Source: Methanohalophilus portucalensis (GTDB lineage: Archaea > Halobacteriota > Methanosarcinia > Methanosarcinales > Methanosarcinaceae). Taken from it: 64,000 nt of DNA. Shown here in pieces: positions 27,199 through 36,722 of this stretch; position 1 is the stretch's first letter, and the number at the start of each line of letters is the position of its first letter. The translations under genes were made by a program, and so were the position numbers. A model generated the notes under the pieces. The model worked only from the letters and a program-made list of their open reading frames with translations, made no database searches and was not told the origin of the DNA. The stretch covers positions 1,165,069 to 1,229,068 of the forward strand of contig NZ_CP017881.1 of the NCBI RefSeq assembly GCF_002761295.1, given 5' to 3'.

Positions 27199-27558
27199 AT
27201 GCTATTAAAAGTTAATGGTAAAATGATTGCAAGAGACGTTGAAATGGCCGATACATTACTGAAAAGAACAATGGGTCTGATGTTCAGGATGAATATCCCA
27301 CAGGATTATGCTATGTTTTTTTCTATAAACAAACCGTGCAAGTTTTCCATACATATGCTTTTTGTTCCCTTCTCCCTGGATGTTTTTTTCCTTGATTCGA
27401 ATTATCGTATAACACAAATTGAATCACTTCGCCCCTGGCTGGGTTTTGCCCGCGCAAAAAATGCAACCCGATATGTGGTTGAAATGGCTGCAGGTTCCGT
27501 GGAGAAGTATGGACTTGAGGTAGGGCAGCAGATGTCCCTGGAAAACACCCATTCATAA
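27199..27558 (+). CDS. DUF192 family protein
   Basis: The 119-residue protein has the DUF192 pattern: [14 protein letters not shown] near the N-terminus, [18 protein letters not shown] in the middle and [17 protein letters not shown] near the end. It is a cytosolic beta-barrel-like protein without signal peptide. The biochemical role is unknown. A promoter at 27158-27180 probably gives a leaderless mRNA. Confidence 0.85.
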   Translation: MLLKVNGKMIARDVEMADTLLKRTMGLMFRMNIPQDYAMFFSINKPCKFSIHMLFVPFSLDVFFLDSNYRITQIESLRPWLGFARAKNATRYVVEMAAGSVEKYGLEVGQQMSLENTHS

Positions 27559-27619
27559 GAAATGTTTATTTACATGCCCTATTTATGGGTACATCATTCC
27601 AATTTAATGAGGTTCTCAC

Positions 27620-29764
27620 ATGCTACCTGAAGATGACCTGAAGATCATTGTAGAAAAAATGGGACGGCAGCCGAATAATGTGGAGCAGGGTTGTTTTCTC
27701 AATCTCTGGAGTGAACATTGCTCCTATCGCTCCAGTGCCCCACTGCTTAAGAGTTTTACAACCAGCGGTGACCGTGTAATCATAGGTCCTGGTGATGATG
27801 CTGCAATTGTGCGGTTTGGTGACGGCTGGGTACTTGCCCTGGGTATGGAAAGCCATAATCATCCGTCCTATGTCGATCCCTACAATGGCTCGGCTACAGG
27901 CGTGGGAGGCATTGTCCGTGATATCATCTCCATGGGTGCCCGTCCAATTGCCCTTATGGACCCGCTTTATTTCGGCCCCCTGAACACTCCTAAGAACCTG
28001 TATCTGTTTGAGCACATTATTGAAGGCATCGGCGGGTATGGTAACTGTATTGGTGTGCCGGTTGTCAGGGGTGAAGCATTTTTTGATGAACGCTACAGTG
28101 GCAATCCTCTGGTGAATGTTGTATGTGTGGGGCTTGCCCGGGAGGATCAGCTTGTAACCGCAACTGCCCAAAAGGCAGGTAACAAGATCGTACTTATTGG
28201 CTCCACTACCGGACGCGATGGTCTGGGTGGTGCCTCTTTTGCTTCCAGGGATCTGTCTGAAAGTGCCGAAGCAGAGGATCGGCCCAGTATCCAGATTGGT
28301 GATCCTTTTACTGAAAAACTTCTTATTGAACTCTCTCTTGAAGCGGTCGCAGAAGGTGTCGTAAAATCATGCCGTGACTTAGGAGCTGCCGGACTTGCAG
28401 GTGCTTCCTCTGAAATGGCTTCCAAAGGTGATCTGGGAATTCATATTATTGCGAACGAGGTGCCCCAGCGTGAGGCAGGAATGAATGCCTTTGAGATTAT
28501 GATAGCAGAGTCTCAGGAGCGTATCCTTTTCGAAGTGGAACCTGAAAATGTGGACTATATGCTCCAGCTTGCCGAAAAATATGATCTCAACGGCGCTGTC
28601 ATTGGCGAATTGACCGAGAGGCCTTACTTTACAGTTGAATTTGAAGGTAATACTGAGACGGATATCCCAATTCATCTTTTAACAGAAGGTGCGCCAACCT
28701 TTGAGCGTCCCTCCACTCCCTTTACAGTCAAAAAAGATCCTGTGCCGGCTGCAACAGGGAACCTGAAACAGGCAGTTCTTGATGTACTTGCATCCCACAA
28801 TGTGGCTTCAAAGGACTGGATATACAGCCAGTATGATCATGAGGTCCAGATACGTACAGTAGCCAAACCCGGAGGAGATGCTGCTATCCAGCGGATTATC
28901 GGTGACAGGGGCATAGCTCTTTCATGTGGCTGCAATCCCAGACATACCTATCTTGACCCTTACGAAGGAGGGAAGGGAACCCTTGCTGAAAATGCAATGA
29001 ACCTTGCTGTAAAGGGCGGACGTGGCCTGGCCCTGGTGGATTGCCTGAACTTCGGCAACCCGGAAAAACCGGATATCTACTGGCAATTCAAGTACACCAT
29101 AAATGGACTGGCTGATGCGGCACGTGACCTTTCTATTCCGGTGGTAGGGGGTAATGTTTCCCTGTACAATGAGAGTGAGGAGCATCATACTGCAATCCTG
29201 CCAACTCCTGCAATAGGTGTTGTGGGAGAAGTGGAGAATGTTTCTGCGGTCCCATTCTCGGAATTTACAGGGGCAGGCCAGTCTGTCATCCTTGTGGGAA
29301 TCACAAAAGCAGAACTGGGTGGTTCGGAATACTATAATCTAAGGGGTAGTCCAAATGCAGGCAATGTCCCGCAAGTGCCGGCTGATATGGCGGCAATAGT
29401 TGAATCCCTGATCACAACAATCAGGGCCGATAAAGTCGCTGCTTCTCACGATGTTTCTCAGGGTGGGCTTGCAGCTGCTCTCTGTGAGATGTGTGGGAAT
29501 GTGGGTGTTGAAGTGAACCTTTCTGAGATTGCAGGGGGTATGTCAGCAGAAGAACTCCTCTTCTCCGAATCCCACGGCAGGGCTCTGCTGGCAACAGATG
29601 ATCCGGATGCAGTCTCTGCACAGCTTGGCAATATCCCGCATGTTGTAATCGGTACTACCGGTGGTAACAGTGTAAGGATTACAGTAAGCAATGAGGACAT
29701 TGAATTAGATCTGGATGAGATAAAGGATGCCCGTGCTTCGCTAACCAGATTGATGATGGAATAA
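27620..29764 (+). CDS. purL: Phosphoribosylformylglycinamidine synthase II
   Basis: The 714-residue small PurL makes FGAM with PurS and PurQ. Motifs: [55 protein letters not shown], and the second-half [16 protein letters not shown]. The two tandem AIRS-like halves are complete. purQ and purS are not adjacent. A ribosome site is weak, GAGG 10 bp upstream. Confidence 0.96.
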   Translation: MLPEDDLKIIVEKMGRQPNNVEQGCFLNLWSEHCSYRSSAPLLKSFTTSGDRVIIGPGDDAAIVRFGDGWVLALGMESHNHPSYVDPYNGSATGVGGIVRDIISMGARPIALMDPLYFGPLNTPKNLYLFEHIIEGIGGYGNCIGVPVVRGEAFFDERYSGNPLVNVVCVGLAREDQLVTATAQKAGNKIVLIGSTTGRDGLGGASFASRDLSESAEAEDRPSIQIGDPFTEKLLIELSLEAVAEGVVKSCRDLGAAGLAGASSEMASKGDLGIHIIANEVPQREAGMNAFEIMIAESQERILFEVEPENVDYMLQLAEKYDLNGAVIGELTERPYFTVEFEGNTETDIPIHLLTEGAPTFERPSTPFTVKKDPVPAATGNLKQAVLDVLASHNVASKDWIYSQYDHEVQIRTVAKPGGDAAIQRIIGDRGIALSCGCNPRHTYLDPYEGGKGTLAENAMNLAVKGGRGLALVDCLNFGNPEKPDIYWQFKYTINGLADAARDLSIPVVGGNVSLYNESEEHHTAILPTPAIGVVGEVENVSAVPFSEFTGAGQSVILVGITKAELGGSEYYNLRGSPNAGNVPQVPADMAAIVESLITTIRADKVAASHDVSQGGLAAALCEMCGNVGVEVNLSEIAGGMSAEELLFSESHGRALLATDDPDAVSAQLGNIPHVVIGTTGGNSVRITVSNEDIELDLDEIKDARASLTRLMME

Positions 29765-29766
29765 AA

Positions 29767-30945
29767 TCAGGCCAAGGTGGTTATCTGTTCAACGGTTTCC
29801 ACCAGGGCATCAACTTCTTCTTCGGTATTATACAGGGCAAAGGATGCCCGCACCGTTCCTTCCAGTTTCATGAAATCAATCCCCGGCATAGCACAGTGGT
29901 AACCGCTGCGCAGGCATATCTGCCGGGTTTCATCCAGTATCATTGCCACATCATGAGGATTGAGCCCCCGGACATTGAAAGGCACGACTGCACCCCTGTT
30001 TTGAGGGCCGTATACTTCCACTCCTTCTATTTGTGCAAGTCTGTATGCGGCATTTTTTGCAAGTTGTCTTTCATGTTTCTCTATGTCGCTGACACCTATT
30101 TCACGAACATATTTCACAGCGCTGCCCAGTCCGATTACTCCGGGGATATTGGGTGTGCCGGATTCAAACCTGGCAGGTGTTTCTTCCAGTTCGTAGCCTG
30201 TGATTGTAACTGATCTTACTGCTCCTCCTCCTACATTGAGGGGCTTGATTGAATTTGGTTCTTTGATATATGCCACACCGGTACCCTGGGGGCCCAGCAA
30301 GCCTTTATGTCCAGGGGTAACGAAAAAATCACAATCCATTTTTTTGAGGTCTAGAGGCATGTGCCCTGCGGATTGGGAACCATCTATCAGACAGAGGCTG
30401 TTGTGGTCCCGGGCAAGCTTGCATATGCCTTGTGCATCCTGTATGGAGCCGAAGGAATTGGATATGTGGGTAACCGCCAAAAGACGTGTGGAAGGGCGGA
30501 TATGCTGCTCCAGGGCTTCCACGGACACATGGCCTTCATTATCCGGTTCCACAATGGTAAGTTCAACTCCCTTTTCCCTGAGTTCCATCCAGGGGAGCAG
30601 GTCTGAGTGATGTTCCATCAGTGTTGTTATTATGTGGTCTCCTTCCTGCCAGTCTATGCCCCGGGCTATCAGATTAAGGCCTTCGGTTGCATTCTTGGTA
30701 AAAATGGTATTTCCTGCCGGGCAGTTCAGCAAATCAGCTATCGTTTCTCTGGCATCTTCAAAATGATCAGTGGTCTGGCGGGCCAGGTGATGGGCTCCCC
30801 TGCCGTGGTTTGCCGCATACTTGAAGAAATAGTCTTCCATGGCCCTTACCGCCTGCACCGGGGTCTGGGTGGTGGCAGCATTGTCCAGATAAATGTTATC
30901 CTTTAATACGGGAAAATCTGCACGTATATCTTCTACATCATACAT
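29767..30945 (-). CDS. Cysteine desulfurase, SufS/CsdA type
   Basis: This is a PLP enzyme that removes sulfur from cysteine for Fe-S clusters and other sulfur uses. N-terminal YLDNAATTQTP; His stacking region in THISNSFGSI; Schiff-base Lys in VTPGHKGLLGPQGTG; active-site Cys in CLRSGYHCAMPG, the type II RSGHHCA-like motif. At 392 residues it is full-length. The adjacent small gene at 30987 is co-oriented 41 bp upstream. Confidence 0.9.
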   Translation of the reverse strand: MYDVEDIRADFPVLKDNIYLDNAATTQTPVQAVRAMEDYFFKYAANHGRGAHHLARQTTDHFEDARETIADLLNCPAGNTIFTKNATEGLNLIARGIDWQEGDHIITTLMEHHSDLLPWMELREKGVELTIVEPDNEGHVSVEALEQHIRPSTRLLAVTHISNSFGSIQDAQGICKLARDHNSLCLIDGSQSAGHMPLDLKKMDCDFFVTPGHKGLLGPQGTGVAYIKEPNSIKPLNVGGGAVRSVTITGYELEETPARFESGTPNIPGVIGLGSAVKYVREIGVSDIEKHERQLAKNAAYRLAQIEGVEVYGPQNRGAVVPFNVRGLNPHDVAMILDETRQICLRSGYHCAMPGIDFMKLEGTVRASFALYNTEEEVDALVETVEQITTLA

Positions 30946-30986
30946 GCAGGCAAGTAATTGATAAAGAGTAAAATAGGTTTTGCAGG

Positions 30987-31139
30987 TTATTTGGCCTGCA
31001 TCCCGCCTACCATAAAGTGGTAGAGTTCCTCATCATCTTCATTGAGTTTGCCTTCTGTACGTCCTGCGACCACTGAATAGCATTTTCCCTTCTTTTCTTC
31101 ACATCTCAAAATGTCATGTTTTTTCATTATAGTTGTCAT
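30987..31139 (-). CDS. 50-residue conserved-looking small protein
   Basis: A short gene below usual cut-offs. It reads MTTIMKKHDILRCEEKKGKC, then YSVVAGRTEGKLNEDDEELY, then HFMVGGMQAK. A strong AGGAGG lies 8 bp before the ATG, and TATA-like AAATATATATAG (rc at about 31240) lies 100 bp upstream. Charged, two Cys, no signal peptide. It precedes the cysteine desulfurase on the same strand; a sulfur-related role is only a guess from position. Confidence 0.6.
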   Translation of the reverse strand: MTTIMKKHDILRCEEKKGKCYSVVAGRTEGKLNEDDEELYHFMVGGMQAK

Positions 31140-31422
31140 ATGGTATAACCTCCTGTCTTCTTCAATTTCAATACTCTGCTGCCATACATGACCCCTCAGG
31201 CATCAGCAGCATATTAGAATATTAAACAACTTTATAGGTGTTCTTTCTATATATATTTGTTTGTTGATTGTTTTTATAGGGTTATGGATAATGCATTACA
31301 TCGCGGGTACAATTCTCATTTTTCCTTACATTTACTAATGAATTGTCTTAATTACAACGTAATCAGCCCCTGTAATACCTATTATCGTAAGGATTATTAG
31401 CGATGCAGGAGACTTCCATTCC
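31140..31422. other. Intergenic region between divergent small gene and ycaO
   Basis: About 280 bp without a credible gene. It contains a minus-strand TATA-like box near 31240-31256. Upstream of ycaO I see GCAGGAG as ribosome site but no striking operator. Confidence 0.4.
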
Positions 31423-32703
31423 ATGCCTATAATAAACATTGATCCTTCTGTAAAGTATGAGGGAGATAGCCAGAGAGTGCTGGATGGTGAAGCAACCCTG
31501 GAAAAAGCCAGTGCCGGCCTTGATACAATTGGTGTGACCCGCATTGCCAATATTACTGATCTTGATCGGCTGGGTATCCCTGTGTTTTCAGGCATCCGTC
31601 CCACAGCTGCTGATGGTGCCATCTCCGTTTATTCAGGTAAAGGTGTTAATCCGCAGCAGGCCCGCATCTCCACTATAATGGAATGCTACGAACGCTGTCT
31701 TGCAGAGCGCAACGGGGCGAATGCGGATATTGACGAAAACGTAGCTGCTGATGAATTCATGGCCACAATGGAAGAAGCTGCCGGCCAGCATGATCTGATC
31801 CATCCTGAGGAATTCCTGATGCCGCAACCCCTTGATTCTTCTTCATTGATCGAATGGACAGAAGGGTTTGACCTGCTTTCAGGAAAAGAGGTATACGTGC
31901 CTTCCAATGCTGTTTATCATCCCTATGATGCTCCGGGCATGTCTGCCCATCTTTTCCGCAGCAATACCAATGGACTTGCATCGGGTAATGTGATGGAAGA
32001 AGCCATACTGCATGGTTTGCTGGAAGTAATTGAAAGGGATGCTTTGAGTATGGCCGAGTTCAACCGCAATCCGGGAATGGAACTTGTGCTAACTGAGGAA
32101 GACGGGCAGGCCTACGAGATGCTCAAAGCCTTCAGGGATAGTGGTGTGGATATTCGTCTCTGGGTTTTGCTACATGACACTCCTGTCACAACAGTGGTCG
32201 CTGCTACGGATGATGTACAGCTGAAAGATCCAGCCCTGCTGGTAATGGGGGCGGGATCTCATTTAAGGCCGGAGATTGCTGTTATGCGTGCTATTACTGA
32301 GGCTGCACAGTCCCGTGTTGTCCAGATCCACGGGGCACGTGAGGATACGACCCGGGAAGACCTGGTCCGTAAGATTGGTTATGAACGTATGAGAAGGATG
32401 AACGTTTACTGGTATGAGGAAGGTGTGGATAAGATATCCCTGGCAGATATGCAGGACATCTCTTCCCCAACGCCTGCAGGAAACATCAATACCGTTCTGT
32501 CTCATCTGGAAAAAATTGCCCGCAATGCTATTGTTGTGGATTTGAGTCGCAGTTCTATCAATATACCTGTAGTCAGGGTAATAATTCCCGGGTTTGAGCA
32601 ATACACTCTTGATCGTGAAAGGGTTGGTAAAAGGATTCGTCTGGTAGGTAAAAGAAAAGGTCCTGAAAAAGAAAAACCCTGGAAGCGCAGGCCAAAAGTA
32701 TGA
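31423..32703 (+). CDS. ycaO: YcaO-domain protein, McrA thioglycine-forming type
   Basis: The 426-residue YcaO ATPase activates amide backbones. Motifs: ISTIMECYERCLAERNGAN (ATP-binding Glu), HGLLEVIERDALSMAEFNR and ITEAAQSRVVQIHGARED. Methanogens use YcaO with TfuA to convert a McrA glycine to thioglycine; the neighbouring tfuA (4-bp overlap) makes that role likely. The C-terminus is basic (KRKGPEKEKPWKRRPKV). Confidence 0.9.
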   Translation: MPIINIDPSVKYEGDSQRVLDGEATLEKASAGLDTIGVTRIANITDLDRLGIPVFSGIRPTAADGAISVYSGKGVNPQQARISTIMECYERCLAERNGANADIDENVAADEFMATMEEAAGQHDLIHPEEFLMPQPLDSSSLIEWTEGFDLLSGKEVYVPSNAVYHPYDAPGMSAHLFRSNTNGLASGNVMEEAILHGLLEVIERDALSMAEFNRNPGMELVLTEEDGQAYEMLKAFRDSGVDIRLWVLLHDTPVTTVVAATDDVQLKDPALLVMGAGSHLRPEIAVMRAITEAAQSRVVQIHGAREDTTREDLVRKIGYERMRRMNVYWYEEGVDKISLADMQDISSPTPAGNINTVLSHLEKIARNAIVVDLSRSSINIPVVRVIIPGFEQYTLDRERVGKRIRLVGKRKGPEKEKPWKRRPKV

Positions 32704-33347
32704 AAGCAATCGTTTTTGCCGGCACCAGTATAGGCCTGGAAGAAGCAGGAAAACTAAGTGGGGCCACTGTCCACGGCCCTGTTAAACGTGGAGATGTAAC
32801 ACAGGCTGTAAAACAGGGTTATGACTTGATTGGTATCATTGATGGTATTTTTTTCCACAGGGCTGCGGTTGGCCACAGGGAAATACTGGAGGCCCTGCGC
32901 AAAAATGTAACAATCGTCGGGGGGTGTAGCATGGGAGCTTTGCGTGCATCCGAAATGGATCGCTACGGCATGATAGGTGTAGGTAAAATCTATGAATGGT
33001 ACCGTGATGGTGTTATTGAAGATGATGATGAAGTGGCGGTTGCCACAAACCCTGATACCTATGAGTCCATTTCTGCTCCGCTTGTGAATATCCGGTGTAC
33101 CTTCCTCTCTGCTATGAATGAGGGCATTATTTCCTCCGTTCAGGAAGTTTTCCTTCTGGATATTGCAAAAGCTACCCATTATTCTCTAAGGAGCTACTAC
33201 GGCATAATAAAAAGTGCCCGGGAGAAAGAAGTGCTGGATGGACAGACAGCCTCATGTCTACTTGGCTTTTGTCATGATACTGAAGTGGATATCAAAAGAA
33301 AAGATGCTCTGGCGGTTCTTTCCAGAATAAAGGAGTTTGATATTTAA
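32700..33347 (+). CDS. tfuA: TfuA-like protein, YcaO partner
   Basis: The 215-residue protein has the TfuA core: VFAGTSIGLEEA, DLIGIIDGIFFHRAAVGHREILEAL (as IIDGIFFHRAAVGHREIL), VTIVGGCSMGALRASEMDRYGM. TfuA is thought to deliver sulfur to YcaO in thioamide synthesis on methyl-CoM reductase. Overlap with ycaO by ATGA shows coupling. Confidence 0.9.
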   Translation: MKAIVFAGTSIGLEEAGKLSGATVHGPVKRGDVTQAVKQGYDLIGIIDGIFFHRAAVGHREILEALRKNVTIVGGCSMGALRASEMDRYGMIGVGKIYEWYRDGVIEDDDEVAVATNPDTYESISAPLVNIRCTFLSAMNEGIISSVQEVFLLDIAKATHYSLRSYYGIIKSAREKEVLDGQTASCLLGFCHDTEVDIKRKDALAVLSRIKEFDI

Positions 33348-33350
33348 ATT

Positions 33351-33770
33351 TTATACATCACAGTGGGGGTGCTCTATTTTGCCACACACTCCCATTGTCG
33401 GATGACCCATGGTACTGCATATGGTATCGATAGCATGCAGGGAGACAAAGCTTTCAAAACGGTTCACCTCGCTGCAGGCTTCTTCAGGTGAGAGACCATA
33501 GTTTTTGAGCATAAGGCTCAATATCCTGTGTCTGCGAATCAGAAAAGCAGCATAATCTTTCCCTTTTCCTGTAAGTTTCACACCACGATAAGGTACATGG
33601 TTGACATATCCCTCTTCTGCAAGTTCGTTGATTGTTTTGGTTGTTGTAGAGGGGTCTACCTTAAGGTGGGCTGAGAGCTCATTGGTGCGTACGTTTTCTT
33701 TTCTCTGATGAATATATTTGAGATATTCTATTTTACGCGGGGAAAGCTCAAGCCCTGTTATCTTTTCCAT
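33351..33770 (-). CDS. DtxR/MntR-family metal-dependent regulator
   Basis: The 139-residue protein has an N-terminal winged HTH (LSPRKIEYLKYIHQRKENVR, LSAHLKVDPSTTTKTINELAEEGYV) and a dimer/metal helix (FLIRRHRILSLMLKNYGLSPEEACSEVNRFE, in parts RRHRILSLML and ACSEVNRFES). His, Cys and Glu positions resemble the DtxR metal site. The short C-terminus has CGKIEHPHCDV. It lies 46 bp downstream of the MgtC-like transporter gene on the same strand, so metal homeostasis is the probable theme. Confidence 0.85.
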   Translation of the reverse strand: MEKITGLELSPRKIEYLKYIHQRKENVRTNELSAHLKVDPSTTTKTINELAEEGYVNHVPYRGVKLTGKGKDYAAFLIRRHRILSLMLKNYGLSPEEACSEVNRFESFVSLHAIDTICSTMGHPTMGVCGKIEHPHCDV

Positions 33771-33816
33771 GGTTGGAGTTTAATTAAAAATATATTTAAG
33801 TCTTATGAGGTTTTGC

Positions 33817-35115
33817 TCACAAGATAGTTATGACATCTGCATATATCCATACAACAAGCCCGATAATTCCCACAAGAGATAACATTATCAATGTCATACG
33901 GGCTTTTTTTTCAAGTTCCAAAGCACCTGCAATCCGGATGTAGGTGATTTTGTTGAGTGTGCTCACAATACCGGCAATAACTGCGGTCTCAGCAGCCAGC
34001 ATGTACGAAATTTCACCCTTCACTGCAAGGGATGCCATGGAGGCTGTTACTGCCGAACTGCTGGCCACACCTCCCAGCGCAGTTACATATGTTCCGTATG
34101 TTCCCGCGTATTCGTTGGCAAAGGTTGCAAAAAGCTGTAATACCAGAAAGATCGCTCCAAAACGCAGTGCAGGCTTCAGGGCAAAGGGCGAACCAATGTC
34201 AAGGGTCCCTTCCATCTTCTTTGTGATATTCTTGTTTTTCCAAAAAATCCCTATTACTACTACTATCATCAATAATTGCGGAGGTAGCATATACAGTGTA
34301 GTTTTACCTGAAGTATCTACAATCAGGGCAATTACCAGATTACTAATGAACATAGAAAGGTTGGATAAAAGGATGCCGATGTAAAAAGCATTTACAAGCC
34401 CCGCTTTTTCCTTTGCTATCGATGCCAGGGCAGCAGTGGTGGCTTCACTGCTCACAAATCCTCCTAACAATCCTGAATAGGGTATGCCTCCACCTGCTCC
34501 GAAGCGTTTGAGGGAAATGTAGCTGATAAATCCAATAAACATCACAAGTACGACAATAAGGATTGTGGCTTTAAGATCCACAATACCCCATAGTTCTTCA
34601 TCAGGTGCCAGGGGATACAGGATGAAAGCCACGGCAAGGAACTGCAGGCTGTTCAGGATATCTTCATTGGAAAGATTCTGGGCAAAAGAATGGAGCGGGC
34701 GTTTTTCAATAGTCAGGAAAGTTATTGCTACTCCACCGGCAATAGCAAACAGGTAATTACCATTTGCTACCAAAATTCCCAGTAGAAAGGTGCAGAATAA
34801 AGACAGGGCACTTGTCATGCCCAGTTTGCCCCGCATTGTGTAGGTACGGTATATCAGGGCAATACTACATGCTATTATCAAAAAGGCTGAGGCAACTATA
34901 ATATCATTACCGATTGTTTTTCCTGCAATTGTTGCCAGCATGCCTGTGACAGCAGCCAGAGAATATGTACGCACACCTGCAAAAACCGGATGTTCTGCTC
35001 TTCGATGTTCTCTTTCTATCCCGATGATAATACCTATCATCAGGGAGAGGATGAGTTTTTCCAGAAAATCAAATAAAAAAGGATCAAGCCCGATGGTGGG
35101 TATAATTTCCATCAC
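33817..35115 (-). CDS. MgtC/SapB plus DUF4010 membrane protein
   Basis: The 432-residue protein begins with an MgtC-like domain (KLILSLMIGIIIGIEREHR, GVRTYSLAAVTGML) and continues with a DUF4010 domain of about eight TM segments (YSGLLGGFVSSEATTAAL, ALGGVASSSAVTASMA). MgtC proteins affect magnesium or phosphate physiology; the exact role of this fusion is unknown. Total 12 or so hydrophobic segments. Confidence 0.85.
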   Translation of the reverse strand: MMEIIPTIGLDPFLFDFLEKLILSLMIGIIIGIEREHRRAEHPVFAGVRTYSLAAVTGMLATIAGKTIGNDIIVASAFLIIACSIALIYRTYTMRGKLGMTSALSLFCTFLLGILVANGNYLFAIAGGVAITFLTIEKRPLHSFAQNLSNEDILNSLQFLAVAFILYPLAPDEELWGIVDLKATILIVVLVMFIGFISYISLKRFGAGGGIPYSGLLGGFVSSEATTAALASIAKEKAGLVNAFYIGILLSNLSMFISNLVIALIVDTSGKTTLYMLPPQLLMIVVVIGIFWKNKNITKKMEGTLDIGSPFALKPALRFGAIFLVLQLFATFANEYAGTYGTYVTALGGVASSSAVTASMASLAVKGEISYMLAAETAVIAGIVSTLNKITYIRIAGALELEKKARMTLIMLSLVGIIGLVVWIYADVITIL

Positions 35116-35149
35116 TCCACCTCCGGATTGCTAAAGTATTTAAGTTCCT

Positions 35150-35434
35150 TTATTTAAGAACTTCTTCTTCAACTTCTTTTCTGCCTGCTTCCAGTTCATC
35201 ACCCTGTTCATCATCGTATTCAAGCAGCATGGTCTGGAATTCTCCCACATGGGTCTTTTCTTCCTTTGCAATGTCTAGCAGCACTGCCCGGATCTCCTCG
35301 GTGGAAGCAAGTTCGGCCATCTGTTCATAGAGGTTGATAGCATCAAGTTCGGCTATAATGCCAGCCCTTAAGATTTCTTTATCTATGTTCTCATCCTCTA
35401 CAGCATCAAGGTCAATTGGTATCTTTGATAACAT
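35150..35434 (-). CDS. Short ferritin-like/rubrerythrin-like di-iron protein
   Basis: The start at 35434 is chosen because AGGAGG lies directly before it; the longer frame would include the ribosome site. The 94-residue protein has one ExxY/ExxxH pair: IIAELDAINLYEQMAEL and EEIRAVLLDIAKEEKTHVGE. This half-ferritin layout, with two helices that must dimerise, resembles encapsulin-type ferritin-like proteins. Probable iron storage or oxidative defence. No encapsulin gene is visible nearby. Confidence 0.75.
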   Translation of the reverse strand: MLSKIPIDLDAVEDENIDKEILRAGIIAELDAINLYEQMAELASTEEIRAVLLDIAKEEKTHVGEFQTMLLEYDDEQGDELEAGRKEVEEEVLK

Positions 35435-35490
35435 ACGTATCCTCCTATCAATCATTATAGGAATCTTAGAATATAGTTCTTACCATATTG

Positions 35491-36153
35491 TCATATGTCT
35501 AGGGAGTATCCTGCATAAATGTATGCAAATTTATCCGGATATTTGCGTTTAATTTCATCTTTGTGGGATGTGCAGTGTCCGGCTGCTATATATGAAAGTT
35601 GGCCCAATGTGTCCATGTCATTGAAATCATGTAGTCCTCCGAGTACACCTGTGACATGACCCATTTTTGCAGCGTTGCCAATTATTTCCCCCAGTCCCGG
35701 ATGGGCACATCCAGTTATAATATACAATCCATCCGCAGATTGGAGGGCAAGGGATTGTTCTTTTATGTGGTTTCCCAGTTGACCGGTGGTAAAAATTCCA
35801 TTGCAGACCTGCCGTGATTTTGTGACTTCTATAAGATGGGCATGCCTGGCTATTTCCTTTTTGAGATTTGGGGAGAATGCCCCGGGCACATACACTTCCA
35901 GGGCATCTGAATTATGTAATATTGCAGAGAGTCCTCCTATATGGTCCCAGTGCTGGTGGGATAGGACAAGTATGTCTATATCAGAGGGTTTCACGCCCAC
36001 CTTTTGAAGGTTTTCCATCAGGGCGGGTCCGTTCCAACCCGTATCAAAAAGAAGCGTAGTATTCTCCTGTCGAACCAGGCAGGCAAACCCCCAACCTGCA
36101 TGAAAACCTTCGGCTGCATTATTATCATAAACAACGGTAAGTTCCATATTCAA
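35491..36153 (-). CDS. Metallo-beta-lactamase-fold hydrolase (DHP synthase-like group)
   Basis: The 220-residue protein has the MBL signature SHQHWDHIGGL, an upstream LLFDTGWNG, and ITGCAHPGLGEI and VLGGLHDF later. These match the group annotated as 7,8-dihydropterin-6-methyl-4-(ribofuranosyl)aminobenzene-phosphate synthase-like, which is related to methanopterin work. The exact substrate is uncertain. It is last in the Fsr-like operon with a 4-bp overlap upstream. Confidence 0.82.
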   Translation of the reverse strand: MNMELTVVYDNNAAEGFHAGWGFACLVRQENTTLLFDTGWNGPALMENLQKVGVKPSDIDILVLSHQHWDHIGGLSAILHNSDALEVYVPGAFSPNLKKEIARHAHLIEVTKSRQVCNGIFTTGQLGNHIKEQSLALQSADGLYIITGCAHPGLGEIIGNAAKMGHVTGVLGGLHDFNDMDTLGQLSYIAAGHCTSHKDEIKRKYPDKFAYIYAGYSLDI

Positions 36154-36722
36154 TCTTCCATATTGAATTTTTTACGCAGGTAATAGCCAGAATAGATTGC
36201 ACCTGCAGGATTATGTGCAAGCACTCTGTCCTTGACGATCAAGGTGGTTACAGGGGCTTCACTGTTGCGGGTAAATATAATGTCATGGCCCATGCAGAGG
36301 CCAACGATGATATTCAACTCGGTTTGTTTTTTGGCAAGTAAGATGGCCTGTCCCTTCGGGTTACAGGTAACCTCAAATTTATCCGGGTGTATCTTTTCAA
36401 GCTCATACTTTTCCTTTGGGATACCACAGACCTTGCAGCATACAGAATAAACCTCGAAATCCTTTTTCAGTATTCGGGTGATAGTTGCGGCTTCATTGGC
36501 CAGTCCGATACAAAAAGCAATTCCCAGTTTCTGGTAACCCATTTGTTTGGCAAACAGGATAAGTTCTTCCAGACGGGTTTTTTGCATATAATGTTGCCCT
36601 TCGATAGCAGCTGCAACCTGCATACAATCGAGGTCTTTACCGGTATATTCGATATCCTCTGCAAAACCACTGCAATCTTTTCCGTTGCGGCATTCCTTCT
36701 CCTGACAGGTTGCACATTTCAT
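36150..36722 (-). CDS. DUF1847 Cys-rich metal-binding protein
   Basis: The start at 36722 overlaps the stop of the preceding ATPase gene by 4 bp and gives MKCATCQEKECRNGKDCSG, a Cys-rich N-terminus. Further motifs are GIAFCIGLANEA, VCCKVCGIPKE and VTCNPKGQA, then VGLCMGHDIIF. The family is a predicted metal-binding protein of unknown function. Position beside ferredoxin-ATPases and a siroheme-type reductase suggests cluster handling. Confidence 0.85.
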   Translation of the reverse strand: MKCATCQEKECRNGKDCSGFAEDIEYTGKDLDCMQVAAAIEGQHYMQKTRLEELILFAKQMGYQKLGIAFCIGLANEAATITRILKKDFEVYSVCCKVCGIPKEKYELEKIHPDKFEVTCNPKGQAILLAKKQTELNIIVGLCMGHDIIFTRNSEAPVTTLIVKDRVLAHNPAGAIYSGYYLRKKFNMED